This document shows positions 14,611-28,663 of a stretch of DNA of 64,000 nt, piece by piece. A program made the position numbers and the translations under genes. Under the pieces are notes generated by a model. That model was not told the DNA's origin, searched no databases, and worked only from the letters and a program-made list of their open reading frames with translations. Numbering within the stretch: the stretch's first letter is position 1; the number at the start of each line of letters is the position of its first letter. This stretch comes from Paramarasmius palmivorus (taxonomy: Eukaryota > Basidiomycota > Agaricomycetes > Agaricales > Marasmiaceae), in assembly GCA_037176845.1 (NCBI GenBank), contig JAYKXP010000028.1, positions 496,001 to 560,000 on the forward strand, read 5' to 3'.

Positions 14611-17600
14611 ATGTTCAATACTCTTGAAACTTGGGCTATTCTACTACTTGGTTCAGGTGCGTTCTTTGCGAACGCACTATTCGAACCTCGTATCATCACG
14701 TTCAACCCCTCTCCTGATGGACTAAAGCTAGACGAGGTGCCGACGATCATCGTTGACGCCCAAGACTTCTCTGGAGTACATATCGCCGCCGAGGCTCTAG
14801 CAAAGGACTTCGAGCATGTCACCGGCGTAGAAAGAGATACCAACACGCCACCAATATTCAGATACGATGGTGCAGCGTCCCACATATCAAATGCATCGGG
14901 CGCTTCTAACGGCACAGCGATCATCATCGGAAGCATATCCAACTCGACACTCGTAGGTTCCCTCATTGATGCAGGAATGCTGAACGTCTCTGCCATCGAG
15001 GGGCAGTGGGAGTCGTTTTCCTCTAGCGTCATTGATAATCTTGGCGACGCCTTCCCAGCCAGCCGTGCCTTGGTGATTGTCGGTTCCGACAAGCGGGGCA
15101 CTATTTTCGGTACATACACCCTGTCCGAGCAGCTTGGTGTCAGCCCTTGGTATTGGTGGGCCGATGTTCCGATTCCTCGTCGAACCGATCCCATTTATGC
15201 CCTTCCTACAACGACTGTCCACGGTCCGCCCAGTGTCAAGTACCGGGGTTTGTTCCTCAATGACGAATCACCGGCGCTAAATTCTTGGGTTCAGAACAAG
15301 CTGAAAACCAAGAATGGCAAATTCACCACCGAATTCTACAAACCGCTCTTTGAGCTCCTTTTGCGTATGAAAGCCAATTACCTCTGGCCAGCGATGTGGC
15401 CGTCATTCCCTCCTCCAGGCAACTCGTTCTTTGTTGACGACCCTGAGAATCAGGCGACAGCAGACGAGTATGGAATTGTGATGAGCACGTCGCATCACGA
15501 GCCTATGCAGCGTGCGACCAACGAGTGGTTGGTTTCGGGACAGGGAGACTGGATCTGGGAAGAGAATAAGGACAATATTACAGCCTACTTCCGCGAAGGG
15601 ATCGAGCGAGCGAAAGCGTGTGGGGTAGGTGATACGGGATGCGAAAGTTATGTGACGATCGGAATGCGAGCAGATGCAGATGGGCCGCTCGCAGGCAGCG
15701 ATCCAATGGCGATTCTTACTGAAGTAATTGCCGAACAGAGGGAGATTTTTGCCGATGTTTATGGAAACGAAACGGGTATTAACCAGGTGTGGGCACTTTA
15801 CAAGGAAGTGCAAGAGTTGTATGAGCAAGGGCTACGAGTTCCTGATGACGTTATGCTGCTCTTCTCCGACGACAATTCTGGGAACATACGGAGGTTGCCG
15901 ACTGAGGAGGAGAACCAGAGGTCAGGGGGTATTGGCGTAAGTCAAATGATGTTCTGATCGACATCTACGAACCTGACTGTTGATGGTTCAGGTCTATTAT
16001 CATCAGGAATATGTTGGCGGGCCTAGGTCCTACAAATGGATGAACACGAATTGTTTGGCAAAGACGGCATTCCAGCTATCCACGGCAAGGCAGCGGGGAG
16101 CCGATAGGCTGTGGATTATTAATGTCGGAGACCTCAAGCCTATGGAGACGCCTCTGTCGATGATCATGACTATGGCGTACAATGCTTCAGCGGTGTCCGT
16201 AAGCAGCCTTCCGGATTTCCTGAGAGCCTATGCTGCGAGGGAATTTTCGACAATATCAGAAGAAGAGCAGCAGGAGGTAGCGAACCTTCTCCTCGGGCAT
16301 TCGAGGCTCATGGGGCTGAGAAGGCATGAGCACGTCGAGTCGACGACGTTTTCGCTGCTACATGATTACGATGCAGAACGTTTTATCGGAGAATGGGACT
16401 CGCTTCTGTCGAGAGCAGAGAACATCAATAGTTCTTTGGACCAGGCGTGGAGGCCAGCCTTCTTTCAGCTCGTTCTACATCCTATTAAGGCGTCGAGGAC
16501 CTACTTTGCGCTGAAGATAGCTCAGGAAAGGAATTCCCAGTACGGCACACAGAGACGTACCTCTACAAATGACCTTGCGCAACAAGCACTCGATCTTTTT
16601 GACGCGGATTACGACTTGCAATTGGAGTATCACTCGATGCTGGATGGGAAATGGGAATACCTCATGAGGCAGACCCATTATGGATTCACGAGTGATTGGA
16701 GGCCACCGTATCGTGATGCGCTCGTGGGCCTATCGTTCGTACAGAAGCGCCAGGATAGTATCCCTGCAGTAGGACAGATGGGAGTGTCGGTCCAAGGGAC
16801 ACTGGGACCATTCCCGGGGCTGTTCAATGAAGGATCTGACCTGGCAAATCCTTCGCAAGGAGAACTGGTGCAAACAGTAACGCTACCCACGATGGATCCA
16901 TACGGTGTCAACTTGAGATGGTTCGACATATATGCAAGGGGATCGGTAGAGATTGAGTGGAATGCTCAAGCAGACGCAGACTGGATAAAGCTGACAGCTG
17001 GAAGCGGGCAGCTGCATGAGGGGAGTTGGGATCAACGAGTTGAATTGAGTATTGATTGGGACAACGTACCCGAGGGTTTCAACGCTACGACATTAGTCCA
17101 TATCAATGCCACGAACGGTGACTATGAACGGGTACATATCCCTGTGATGAAGGTCCAGATCCCAGAGGGATACTCTGATGGGTTCGTTCAGGGAGATGGA
17201 TCCGTCACTATGGAAGCCGCCCATTTTACTGGGAAGGGAGGTGAGATCGACGGTGTTGAGTATGCTGAAGTCCCATACTTGTCTCGTTCCATCAATGGTA
17301 GCGGGGCAGTAGGTCTATCTCCAGTCACCACCAACTTGTCCTCCTTGGGTCCATGGCTCGAATACAAGTTTTACTGGCTCTCAGGAGCCGAAGACGCGAA
17401 TGTGACGGCGATGTTGTATTTCACCATGGCACTCGATACGGACCCGTACAAACCAATGAGTTATTCGGTGACATTGGATAAGGAGTCGCCTGGAGAAGCC
17501 CAACGGTTAATTCCAGCAACGGATTCTGCAGGAGATTTGCCGTCAGGATGGGAAGTAGCGGTCGAGGATTTGGTTTGGAAAAGGTCTGTGAACCTTGGAA

Positions 17601-17725
17601 AGCTCTCTGCAGGAGAACATATATTGAGATACTGGGCGGACAAGGGGGAGACATTGCTTGAAAAGATTGAGATTGGCAAGGGTACTAGTAGTTACCTAGG
17701 TGGACGTGAGAGTGTAAGAGTGTAA
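14611..17725 (+). CDS. Secreted GH115 xylan alpha-1,2-glucuronidase
   Basis: Glycoside hydrolase family 115 removes (4-O-methyl-)glucuronic acid side groups from xylan. The ATG at 14611 starts a good signal peptide (MFNTLETWAILLLGSGAFFANA). An in-frame ATG at 14587 would add eight residues ahead of it and is less likely. One intron, 15937-15991, joins RSGGIG to VYYHQEYVGGPRSYKW, giving about 1,019 residues, the normal family size. Recognisable GH115 blocks include GTIFGTYTLSEQLGVSPWYWWADVP (positions about 15100-15170), KYRGLFLNDE, LRMKANYLWPAMW and STSHHEPMQRA. The C-terminal part carries the beta-rich domain typical of the family. It fits a plant-biomass-degrading life style. The single long open frames and signal peptide make the call firm. 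Confidence 0.93.
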
Positions 17726-17949
17726 TCTGTAGGCGCCGTAGGCTCTTGTAGGTGTACATGTAGTACTAGCGCTGGTGACATGTTACATGAAATGTGACAG
17801 CTTACTTAAGACGTGGCCTCGTAGCTCTCCTTACCCAGCTCTTGAGGCTCAGCTTGGCTCAGCCTGCTACCATTGCACCCTCGAAAGCAGCAGTTGGTCC
17901 TACGCGGCGCTCGTTGACCCCTTCGTCGTCGTCGAGGACCTCCTCGCAT

Positions 17950-20900
17950 ATGGACAACACCCAAAACTCGACAAACATCAACACCATCGTCAAAGCTCAA
18001 ATCGTCTTTCTTCTTTCTACTCTCACAGAGGATAACTTTGAACGGAACCAGCTCGAGATTCGCTCTCTCTCAGAGCAGCATGGCTTAGAAACCTATCTCC
18101 ATTTTATTCGTCGTCTCATCGTTCATTCCCAGTCCAGAATCAACCAAAACACCTCCCAAAATCAGTCACCCTCCGTATACGACCCTTCTTCAACCCTTAC
18201 ATTCCGTCTTCTTCTCCAAGAAATCCAGCGTCTCGCTCGCGACCCTTTCCTTGCCGAGCGTTTCAGAGACGGTGTCGACAAGGGCGAGGGTGAAATTTTC
18301 AGGCATTTTGATCTCATTCGATTCTTGGATCGCGTGTCGCTCCGCCCATTGGAACGTCTCATCATAGCCGCTTCCTTTGTCGCCACACCCACCAGAAAGG
18401 ATCTTGCCTCGCAAGCCACTACCATTATCAAAAACGACTTTGAAGAAGCCGTACTCAGCCTCTGTCACAATCCCTCATTCGACCACGCAGACCTGTCTCC
18501 CAGTCAGGTTTCGCAACTCATGTCCCACCTTCTCTCTGGTCCGCCACCAGAGGCACCTATTCTTGACCAGGCTCAACGGCAAGCGCTCATTGTCGCCGTT
18601 CAGGCCAAATATGGCCATGAGACAGCTGCTCCCATCCTCCAACGAATTTTCCCTCACCTGAGGTGAGCTCTAGATATTTACCTATATCTAACTGTTGGCT
18701 AACCTTATCCTTGTCAGTATACCGGCAGGGACTTCACTCGTGCAACTTCTTCTGCAGCTCGGGCCTGAAATTACCAGCGACCCCGACCTTGTCCGTGCAC
18801 TACTAGCGCGCTTCAACATCACAGATGCTACTCCCCCAACAGACGAGCAGGTCATAGAGATAATCTCTACTCTTAGCCGCAAAGCTGCTGAAGGAGCAGT
18901 TCTTTGTGATGTACCAGCTCTCATAAGGGCTTTGAGTAGCTTTGTAAGTCATACCAAGTTAGTACAGCTCTTTCACCTTCTGAATGATTTTCATAGCAAT
19001 CTTCGGTCAATTGGGCGAATGTCATACGTTCATTTGACCAACCGGACAGGCTTGGTGTGGATACCGCTACACTTAAGCTCTTGATCGCTATACTCCTTAA
19101 TAGCCCCCGCGACGTGGAGAACCATGCTGTAACTGGGTTTTGGTCAATCTGGTCAAACTCACTCTACCAACTCCGCCTCCTTGACGCTCTCCTTTCCCTT
19201 CCAGCCGATACTTTTAACTTTGTCCATCTTCCTGGACAAAGAATCGTCACCCTTGATGATGTCGTCATTGCGAGTCCAACAATCAAGTCTTTGGCGGCCA
19301 ATGTGCAGGGTCATACATGGAATTCCCTAGACCTTTTCGAGGTTTTAGTACGCCTGGCTGACTCCGACTCTTTGGATGTCCGCAATGTGGTTCGGGAGAT
19401 GCTTGACAAGGCAATAAAGATCAGTGCAGAGCTCGTTCATATGGGTTTATTACAAGTCCCAGTGCGTTTAACAATGATCTCGGTGTTGGTTCGAGCTAAC
19501 TCTATGTACAGGATGCGCCATGGAATGAAATCCGCCTGGAATATTCGCGCAAGCTCCTGGCAATGTTTTTGGCTGGACACACAAATCACCAGCTTGTCTT
19601 CATGCGTATCTGGCAGGTCGATCCGACATACCTTTCCAACGCCTTCCGAGACTTCTACCAAGAGAACCAGCTCAACATTACACGCATTCTCGATGTTGCT
19701 CAGGATCTTAAGGTTCGCTTCCTTTCTACTTAAGGTGATTCGATAGCATTAACCCTTAATTTCTAGATACTTGAGGCATTGTTAGAAGTTCGTCCGTTTG
19801 CCTTTGCACTCGATCTCGCATCTCTTGCATCACGCAGGGAGTACCTGAACCTTGACAAATGGCTTATGGATAACGTGGCTGCGCATGGATCCGAATTTCT
19901 GCACGCTGTTCTCTTATTCCTCGAGGAGAAGATGCAGTTTGAAAAGACTATGCGCACTGCAGATCCACAACCTGAAAGCAGGACCATGTCGCTCGGCGTC
20001 AACACTATCACCATCATTTTGCGCATGCTCAGGAATAGCCAAGCTCACCTGACGGAGGAAGACAAGCAGTTCTGGAACGATGTTAAGAACCACTGTCTCC
20101 AGGTGTACCCACGTTTGATGAGCATGTTACCAGGGGCCGACACTGAGCCTGGATACACTGTCGTCAGCTACCCACCGGAAATCGAGACAGAGGTCGACGG
20201 CATGTACAGGCAAATGTACGATGAAAGTACCACGATCGACGACGTCATTGCGACCCTTGTGCGGTACAAGGAGTCAACGAACCCCCGCGAGCATGAAATA
20301 TTGGCTTGCATGCTTCACTTCCTATTTGACGAATACAAATTCTTCCAATCATCCTATCCGGCTCGTGAATTGGCCATGACTGGCTATCTCTTCGGTTCCC
20401 TTGTACAACACAAGCTGGTCGACTACATCCCTCTTGGTATCGCTATACGTTACATCCTCGATGCCCTTGACTGCCCTCCAGAGACGAATCTATTTAGATT
20501 CGGCCTTCAGGCACTAGCACGCTTCGAGACCCGCTTACCCGAGTGGCGTCCATTATGCGAGGCACTCGCGAGAAACCAAAACCTTGCAGAAGCGCGACCA
20601 GACCTTATTGCGTATCTGAGGAATCACCTTGCTTCCACCACCGACACGCCTGGCGCAGGTATTGATATACGTGCACCCGCTTCCTCTGCAGAGAATCCAC
20701 CTTTCACTGCTATCCGGCCCGACCCTGTGGACGGAGAAATCGAAGAGCCGCCTGAAGAGTTATCTGACAAGATACTCTTCATCATCAATAACCTTGCACC
20801 TAGCAACTTCAATGCGAAGTTGGCCGAAATGAAGGAGTTATTTGTAGACGAGTACTCAAGATGGTTCGCCAATTACCTCGTGGACCAGCGTGTCAGCACC

Positions 20901-23900
20901 GAGCCGAACAATCATTCTCTCTACCTTCGCTTCTTAGACGCGCTGGACCGGGCACCGTTGAATCGGTTCATTCTTCACGAGACATTCGTCAAGTCAGTGA
21001 ATGTTCTAAATTCGGAGAGAGCATTGCAGTTTGGCTCGGAGAGAACGACGCTGAAGAACGTTGGATCGTGGCTCGGATCAATCACGCTCGCCAGGGACCA
21101 GCCTATCAAACACAAAAACATTTCTTTCAAGGATTTGCTCGTTGAAGGGTATGAAAGTGGCAGAAGCATGGTTGCCATCCCCTTCGTCTGCAAAGTACTC
21201 GAGGCTTGTTCCCGTTCCAAAGTCTTTCGTCCTCCCAACCCATGGTTAATGGCCGTCATGAGCCTGCTTGCAGAACTCTACTTCTTCGCAGACCTTAAGC
21301 TCAACTATAAGTTCGAAATTGAGGTGCTGTGCACGAGTCTTGACATCGATTTAGACTCTGTAGAACCAAGCGCGATTCTTCGAAATCGACCTCTCGGAGA
21401 TTCTATGGCTGGCCCCTTACCGGATTATGTGGAGGATATCAATGCTTTGCCGATTGGTGGCTACGACCCTGCGGCTGGCCCCCATGTTACCCAAAGCGAG
21501 TCACAACAAGTCATAGGATTGGCTCCAGCCAGCCCATCCGACCATACCCGAGAATTGGGGCCACTTATCGAAGCCATTCTGAGTAACCTAGAGAGGAGTG
21601 TCCAGATCAGTCGTCAGCTGTCGCCATTGGACAACAACCCGACATTCAGAAGGGCCATTCAGTTCGCAGTATACCGTTCAGTTCGAGATATAATTTCTCC
21701 TGTTGTCGAACGGTCTGTGACAATCGCCGGCATATCAACTCGGGAACTCGTCGCAAAGGATTTTGCTACAGAACCCAATGACGAAAAGATGCGGAAGGCG
21801 GGCCACGCCATGGCTCAGAAACTTGCAGGAAGTCTTGCATTGGTTACGTGTAAGGAACCATTGAAGGCGAATCTCGCCTCAAACATGCGCACGTTATTGA
21901 TGGATCAGGGTTTTATGGAGGTATTCACAATTCGCTTCGTGTTCAGTCGAATTTTCACTGAACGTTTGTTTAGGTCGCTCAGCAACCAAGTCTGATAGAG
22001 ATCATCGTTTCTGATAACCTCGATCTTGCATGCGCTGCTATTGAGAAAGCCGCAATGGATCGCGCAGTTTCAGATGTCGATGAAGGTTTCGCAGCTGCGT
22101 ATGATGCTCGTCGCCGCCACCGTGAGGTTAGTAGCAAGGTTGAAATTTCCTTCAGCGTTTATCTAATTTCTCCATATCATATAGTCCCGTCCAGGACAGC
22201 ATTTCTGGGATGCTTCTACACCTCCATCGACTTTCTCCCTTTCCCTTCCCGACCCCCTTCGAATCAAGTCATCTGGAGTCTCAGCGGTCCAGGCTTCAGT
22301 TTATGATGCTTTTGGTAATATACACCTTCTTGATATTGGACTGTACCTAACAGACGTTCTTCAGGTCCTCGTAAAGATGCGACAGCAAATACAAGCGCTT
22401 TCGGTGGCAGCAGACCAGGGTCTACCGTCCCGCCTCCTAATATTGCTGGACTTTACACACCTTCTCCTGCCCCACCAGAGGTTTTGGCAAATCAATCTCT
22501 ACTCGAGCAACAGGAAGCAATGGAGCAATTTCAGGCATACGCTCGGGACCTTGAGGCTTTGGTCACACAAATTCCGATTCAGTCTCTTACAGCACTGCCC
22601 CCCAATCACGATGTGCGGTATCTCGTCCGCAATATCCTCAACTTGGCCGACAGTTACCCTGAACGAGTCCCACTGCTAATGTCGCAGAAGATCGTGCAAC
22701 TAATGTACAAGACTTCTACCAATCTCGGACGCGAAGTCTTTGTGGCCTTGCTTGATCAGCTTTGTCATTCCTTTGAGGATGTGGCCAAAGAGGCTATAAC
22801 TTGGCTTCTCTTTGCAGAAGACGAGGTAGGCTCTTTTGTTCTTTTTGTGATCTCCCGAATCTAACTTTTGTGTAGCGCAAGTGGAACATTCCCGTCACCT
22901 TCACTTTGTTGCGGAGTGGGCTGATCAACATCACTCCGCTCGATCAGCAGCTGGCAAAAATGCTCTTCTTGAACCCTAGGGAAAACCTCATGGACTACGT
23001 TTCAGGCTTAATCAGAGAGTGCTTAAGCACCGATCCCCCGGTCGCCACTCAAAATCAGTTCCATTACAGTATCGAGCTTCTCGGAAACTTGGCGGCTAGT
23101 GGAAAGGCTAATGATGCGTGAGTAACTTCACGTGATATTCGATTCCAACAATAACTTATTGCTTCTCAGGGTAACTGCTCTGCTCGATGACCTGCGGGGG
23201 GTCCGAAGACCAACTGTTGAAACTCCCGCCATCCGTCAGCCATCTACAAAACCTGGAGTAGAGAGTGTACGGGAAAAGCTATTCATTAGCTTCCAGAGCT
23301 GGGTTAGCATCTATCAACGCTCCCATTCCCCCGAGAAAAACTTCGTGCAGTTCGTTACGAACCTCACTCGACTTGGATTTGGCAAAGAAGATGAAGTCTC
23401 CCTGCTGTTCTTCCGTGTTTGTGCCGAGTCGAGTGTTAGCTCGTACATGAAGTGCATCGCGACTGGGGACTATGCGCATGCGTTCCAGCAATTGGATGCA
23501 ATGTCGCGTCTAGTTGTCCTGATGATCAAATATCACGGAGACGCATCCGGGCAGAATGAGCAGATGAAGGTCCACTACCTCACGAAGATTCTGTCAATCT
23601 TTGTCCTTGTCCTTGCTAACCTTCACGAGGAGCAAGGTCCTCAGTTCCAGCAAAAACCTTTCTTTAGGTTTTTCTCGAGTCTGATCAATGACTTTCATGC
23701 GATTGAAGCAAGTCTTGGTACTGCCGCCTATTTCCATCTCCTGATCTGCATCAGGTATGTCGTTTTTGGCCGTACTCACACAATGGTTTATTGACCCAAT
23801 TTCCAGTGACGCATTCAGCTCTTTGCAGCCTACCCACTTCCCCGGCTTTTCCTTCTCCTGGATGTGCTTAATTTCTCATAGGCTCTTCATGCCGAAGCTT

Positions 23901-25007
23901 CTGCTTTCCGAGAATCGAGAGGTATGTCAATTTTGGTAATTTCGGTACCATTTTTTCACTCGTTGATCGCCGACTGTTTTTAGGGATGGTCCGCATTCCA
24001 CAAGCTCCTACTTTCCCTATTCAAATTCTTAGCGCCGTTTCTCAAGGATGCCGATCTTCAGCCGGCTGCACGAGACTTGTATCGGGGCACCCTCAGACTA
24101 CTCCTTGTCCTTCTCCATGACTTCCCGGAATTCCTGAGCGAGTACTATTTCACGTTGTGTGACGCCATTCCGGCACGTTGCATTCAATTGCGGAACATCA
24201 TCCTTAGCGCTTTCCCTCGTACCATTGTCCTTCCAGATCCTCATCTTCGCAACATGGCCCTGGATTCCATCCCAGAAATGGGACCGATTCCTCCTATCCT
24301 TTCCGACTTCACCTCTACCCTCAAGAATTCCGATATTCGAGGTCATCTTGATCAGTATCTACTTGGAAGAGGCGCACCATCATTCCTTGCTTCACTGAAA
24401 GATAGACTTCGATACCTCGGCTCTAATGAGGAAGCCGACGGATATAATCTGTCTTTGATCAACTGCCTCGTCATGTACATCGGTGTATCATCAGTTGCAC
24501 AGGCTAAAGCTAGGAACGGCAGTTCTGTGTTCGCCGCATCTGAACCTGGCGTCGTCGCAATACAATACTTGGCTACGAGTCTGGATGTTGAAGGTAAGAT
24601 TTCTGCTGTTCTTGCAATTGGATGACGTGATCTAAACCCATCCCTCAGGGCAACACCATCTCCTCAGTGCCATCGTATTACACCTACGATACCCCAATGC
24701 CCATACACATTGGTTCAGCACTTTACTCCTCCACTTGTTCATGGAAGTAAAGGACGACACTTTCAGAGAAGTCATGACGAAAGTATTGCTGGAGAGATTC
24801 ATCGTCCATCGTCCTCACCCATGGGGTGCTTTGGTGACGTTCATCGAGCTGCTGAGGAACCAGAAGTACGATTTCTGGAGCAAGGACTTCATCCGAATTG
24901 CTCCCGAGGTCACAATGCTACTGGAAAGTGTAAGCACTAACTGTTAGCTTAATGAACTGCCACTGATCAATATACCGCAGGTTGCAACCTCGATATTTCA
25001 ACCGTAG
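17950..25007 (+). CDS. NOT1: CCR4-NOT complex scaffold subunit NOT1
   Basis: NOT1 is the large HEAT-repeat scaffold that holds the deadenylases Caf1/Ccr4 and the other NOT proteins for mRNA decay and repression. The chosen start is the first in-frame ATG at 17950 (MDNTQNST). The open frame continues upstream without an ATG, so an extra 5' exon is possible. The central part contains the MIF4G-like Caf1-binding domain (about 20760-21370, LSDKILFIINNLAPSNF onward). It is followed by the DUF3819/CAF40-binding domain (about 21550-22130, including AIEKAAMDRAVSDVDEG). The C-terminal NOT1 superfamily domain lies at about 22900-25007 and ends VATSIFQP then stop. More than ten short introns are present. 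No frame breaks were found after splicing. Confidence 0.95.
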
Positions 25008-25188
25008 AGAATAACTAATCGCTTTTTCTGTTTCTTCGCGTCTTTGATTGTTGTTTTCTATTCTGCCTTTGCTATCTGCACATATATCTCCTCTATCTGG
25101 GTTTTCTTTACTGCACAATGTATTGTAACATTATTTGATCACACCATTCTCAAGTGTTGAAACGGTGTAAAACTATCTTCATTGCAAG

Positions 25189-25770
25189 ATGATAAGGATG
25201 ACATCCAACCTTGAGCCTGACGGTGAGCTCGTCGTAAGTACTCTGACAAATGATGTTCCTTCGATTCTTTAGGCGCAACTTAGTAGGGGGGAAGATGTCA
25301 ATAAATGTCGCAGCGTATGGGAGTCTCGAATAAGTCCAGTTATAGTCGCCCTCAAATGCAACCCAGGCCCTCAAAATTATCGCTGGGACCCGGCTGAGAC
25401 CGCGCCACTGAGTGTCTTTCTCGGTCCACAAGGCACGAGTGCATGCATGTTGTGCGGAGTTGTCTGGAACGAGAAAATGAGTAGAAATTTAAATTGCCTC
25501 CGTGACTCCTATCTCTTGCCATGGGCCTTCAAAACAAGACCTCCTTTATACTTTGGCGTCGAAATAGATAGAGCTGAAAATCTACATCTTCGAAGCGGTA
25601 CCACGACCCGACTACGAACCACTTTAAAAGGCGCTGAAGATACAATTGTAATTGCTCCTGAAATATTAACAATGTAAGTTATAACCCGAGACGGAAAATT
25701 TTAGATCCTGAGCTCACCTTTTCCTTTCTCCATCAACGCTTCTAGAACAAGAGGCCCGCATTTCCGTTGA
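25189..25770 (+). CDS. Small orphan protein (hypothetical, three exons)
   Basis: I do not recognise this protein. A coherent model begins MIRMTSNLEPDGELV (ATG 25189) and crosses a short 39-base intron. It then has an uninterrupted exon of about 130 codons and a last small exon ending TRGPHFR at 25770. Features in the product are CNPGPQNYRWDPAE, a short CMLC pair, and DTIVIAPEI. There is no signal peptide or clear membrane segment. The first intron is shorter than its neighbours, so the first exon may be wrong. The gene sits 180 bases after NOT1 on the same strand. Support is the open frame with plausible splice sites only; it could be a lineage-specific gene or a relic. Confidence 0.4.
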
Positions 25771-27399
25771 CGTCGTGAACCAGTATCCACTATCGCAAGA
25801 GGAATCTCGCACACGACTGTAGTAAAAAATCTGGGATCAATGCCGATATACAATAGCAGCGCTCACAATGGAGGCAGAGGTGAGTTCCCAAGAAAACAGT
25901 CATCCATATAAAAACGGAGTCCTCATCCTACAGTCCCAGCCACCCCGAAATCGACAATTCCACCACGACACAGCCTACACAAGGATGCCTTGGGCCACGA
26001 ACCATCATACTCAGCCTATGCCCTTTTCAACGACTCTACCTTTCCTTGACTCTCAACGTTGCGGCGTTGCGGTCACTCGTATAACCGGCTACGGAGCGCA
26101 GGACTATTGAACTCGTCGTTAGTCTACAGATAAGGCTGGGTTGTGAGGAGAATGGGTTCGTGTTGAAAGATTTTACGGCAGATCTTTCTATGGCCCGGTT
26201 GCAGGGAGGTGGGGTAGACTCAGTCCAGAGAACGATGAGGTTCGAGAAATGGACATCCACCGTATCAGTACTTTGGAACGGACGAGCGGGAATGCGGTGG
26301 CAGATATAGATGCTATTCCAAATGTACCAACTGTACATTTCGTGCTTAAAGGAAACCTGTCGGAGTGTAGGACCAACAGTCAGCAACTGCAGTCAAAGCG
26401 TCAAGATTCTTCTGTGTTCACGACTATCACCATGATTGTCGAAACGACTCCACATCTTCACGAAAAAGGCGTCAATAACGTCCACCGGTGTCAACGACGT
26501 GCTTCGTCGCCGAAGTTCCAACAGTTCCAACGCATCTCAACCTCCCTTATCCAACATTGACCACCTCAATCCTACTCGTTGCAGGACACCCATTATTCAA
26601 CCAAATGACAGAAAAAACGCACCTCCGGTTAGAATGATAGAGGTCAGACGTCGACGTCTACAAGTGCACCGCGAGCCAGAGACATGTTGTCGAGAGTCGA
26701 AGGGATCGACATAACACCAGGACGAGGACGTGATGCAGGAGGATTTTCAGGATGGCAGTGGACGTTGAAAATATGGAGGACTACGTACATATCCGACCTC
26801 AAACTTCAAGCTTCAAGGCTGGAACCAGGCATTGCATCACCCCCACAAATATCCAACCCGAGAAAACAGCCTTCGACTGCAAACCTTGCAACACCAACAG
26901 ATATCCCTTTCCATAGCCAACTCTCTCGCCCATCAATAGTGGAGATAAGAGTTATAGGTACCAAAACACGAATGCCGCACCATGAAACGCTCGGTCTTGG
27001 ACTTTCCTTGAATCGTCACCAAATCGGGCATGCACGCCGCGTCGAGCCCGTCGGTTGTTGGCGTTGAGATGGATGATGGTTTACTGGGAGTTTTGGGGGG
27101 TGATTCCGGTACTGGGGAACATGCATGTAGCCGTACAGAAGGACGACTATGTCAGTTTTCCGTCAAGCACCAGCTATCATCAACAGACATCCTCCTCGAC
27201 TTTGAGATGTAACATGACCGTCATGGGCCTACGCCCTACAGCATGGCAGACAGTGGCAGACTTGTTGGAGCAATATTCACCAAAACACAAGACAAAATAC
27301 GTTGATATTTGTGGTCGGGCCTTCTGGATAGAAGCGTTCAGTGTTGACGTTCAGTGAGAGAGGACAAAACGTACGATACTCTACCCCAATTCCACTGCA

Positions 27400-28020
27400 A
27401 AATCACATTGTACAACGGCCCCTGCTCCTGCGATACCCGCCCATCCAGCTTTCCCAACTCAAACCCACTATTCTCGATTGCCACCTTTGGATAGTGTCGC
27501 CGAAATAGTGGATCTCCTTGCGCCCGGTGTTATCGTAGTGGTGCGCAGGTAGAACGTCGGCCACCGTCCATCGCGTTGCTGGTCGCTCGAGAGGGTCACA
27601 GTGTCTGGTGTGTATCCTAGCCTGCAGAGGCTATTTTGGCGACCTGGCAGGCTAGCGCTATCCCTGATCCCAGAAATTCTGTCGAATTCCCGGTTTTACA
27701 AGACGGGGCATGGACGGAGTGTAAAATGTCGGACCCTAAAATTCATGATATTACCACCCAACACCCAACATGCCCTCGTTGGACCACCATCCTCTCCTGC
27801 CCGACCTATCACATCCCTATACAACATCCTTTGCTTGCTATTTTCCAACAAGAGCAAATTTCTGCTCACGCATTCAAGGAAGATCCTCATTGCCAGCCAC
27901 CTGGCACTCTCGTGCACCTTTGGGCCTTCCCTCGAACTTTTCCTAGACTCCTATCACTGTCCTTCCAAGCAGGTTGTAGGATCGTCACCTCTCCATATCC
28001 CCTTCATGTGGCCGTTTTCG
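27400..28020 (-). pseudogene. Possible relic of a fungal-type protein kinase (FunK1-like)
   Basis: On the minus strand, fragments in different frames resemble the catalytic part of FunK1-type kinases. EVTILQPAWKDSDRS is at about 27950-27990. FLECVSRNLLLLENSKQRMLYRD is at about 27810-27885, where YRDV would correspond to the HRD catalytic loop. GNIMNF is at about 27740-27757, where it would match the following N-I motif, but about 17 codons are inserted between. Farther on, SGFELGKLDGRVSQEQG and a tail LQWNWGRVSYV read as coding in yet another frame. Frames shift without usable splice sites. The resemblance is from memory of family motifs and is weak; it may be another gene family altogether. 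Confidence 0.2.
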
Positions 28021-28663
28021 AAGTCTCCTTGGATGGAACCAGGAGGCATGCCCTCATCAGGTGGTTGCAATTTGGCTACCGCAGAACCAAACGGAACACC
28101 AAACTATCCGCAACCACAAAGCGTCAGTGACGTCTGGATGATCGTCGTGATCAGGTGGGGTTCGAAGCAAAGTCAAAGACGGAGATTGAAGCTTTGCAGA
28201 ACAAATCATGACTGAGAGCGAGTCTAAAGCGGAGACCCAGTTCCCAGTAACCTGGAACCGTGAAATCTTCTCGTGTAATTGGGCATCGTCGTCCTGTGAT
28301 ATGTTCTGGTTCTTACTTGAGCTGACGGGTGGAAAGGAAAGGAAGATTTGGTGGGGGCCCAGTTGCCTCACGTTTGCACGGAAAATCTGGAAATCCGTGC
28401 TGAGGCTTCTTCGTGTCTACATAGCGGACATGGACCGGGAAAAGTGAATACTCTCATAGGTTCCATGACAGTTCGGTACCTCCAAAGCTTGACAGCGACG
28501 CCTACCTGGATCTGTCCAGTACACAGTCGAGATGCTCTCTATCGAGCGGAGTCAAGGTGACTGCTTCAGCTATGTCTGCGTGGCAACCTTTGCCTGCACG
28601 GCAGCTTTGAGCAGCGAGCAAAGTCTTTGGAAGCGTCGATAGGTGCAATATCAACAATCCCTC

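Noticed and set aside
14364..15194. 276-codon open frame antisense to the GH115 gene
   Set aside because: It is fully explained as the shadow of the long GH115 coding exon and has no family features.
27601..28215. Plus-strand open frame of about 200 codons
   Set aside because: It starts with GTG, has no domain likeness, and lies over the minus-strand segments that read as coding. I judged the minus strand more plausible but neither is secure.
28208..28447. Plus-strand small protein starting MTESESKAETQF
   Set aside because: It is a single 79-codon frame with no supporting exons, lying in the degraded tract and opposite another open frame. Too weak to list as a gene.
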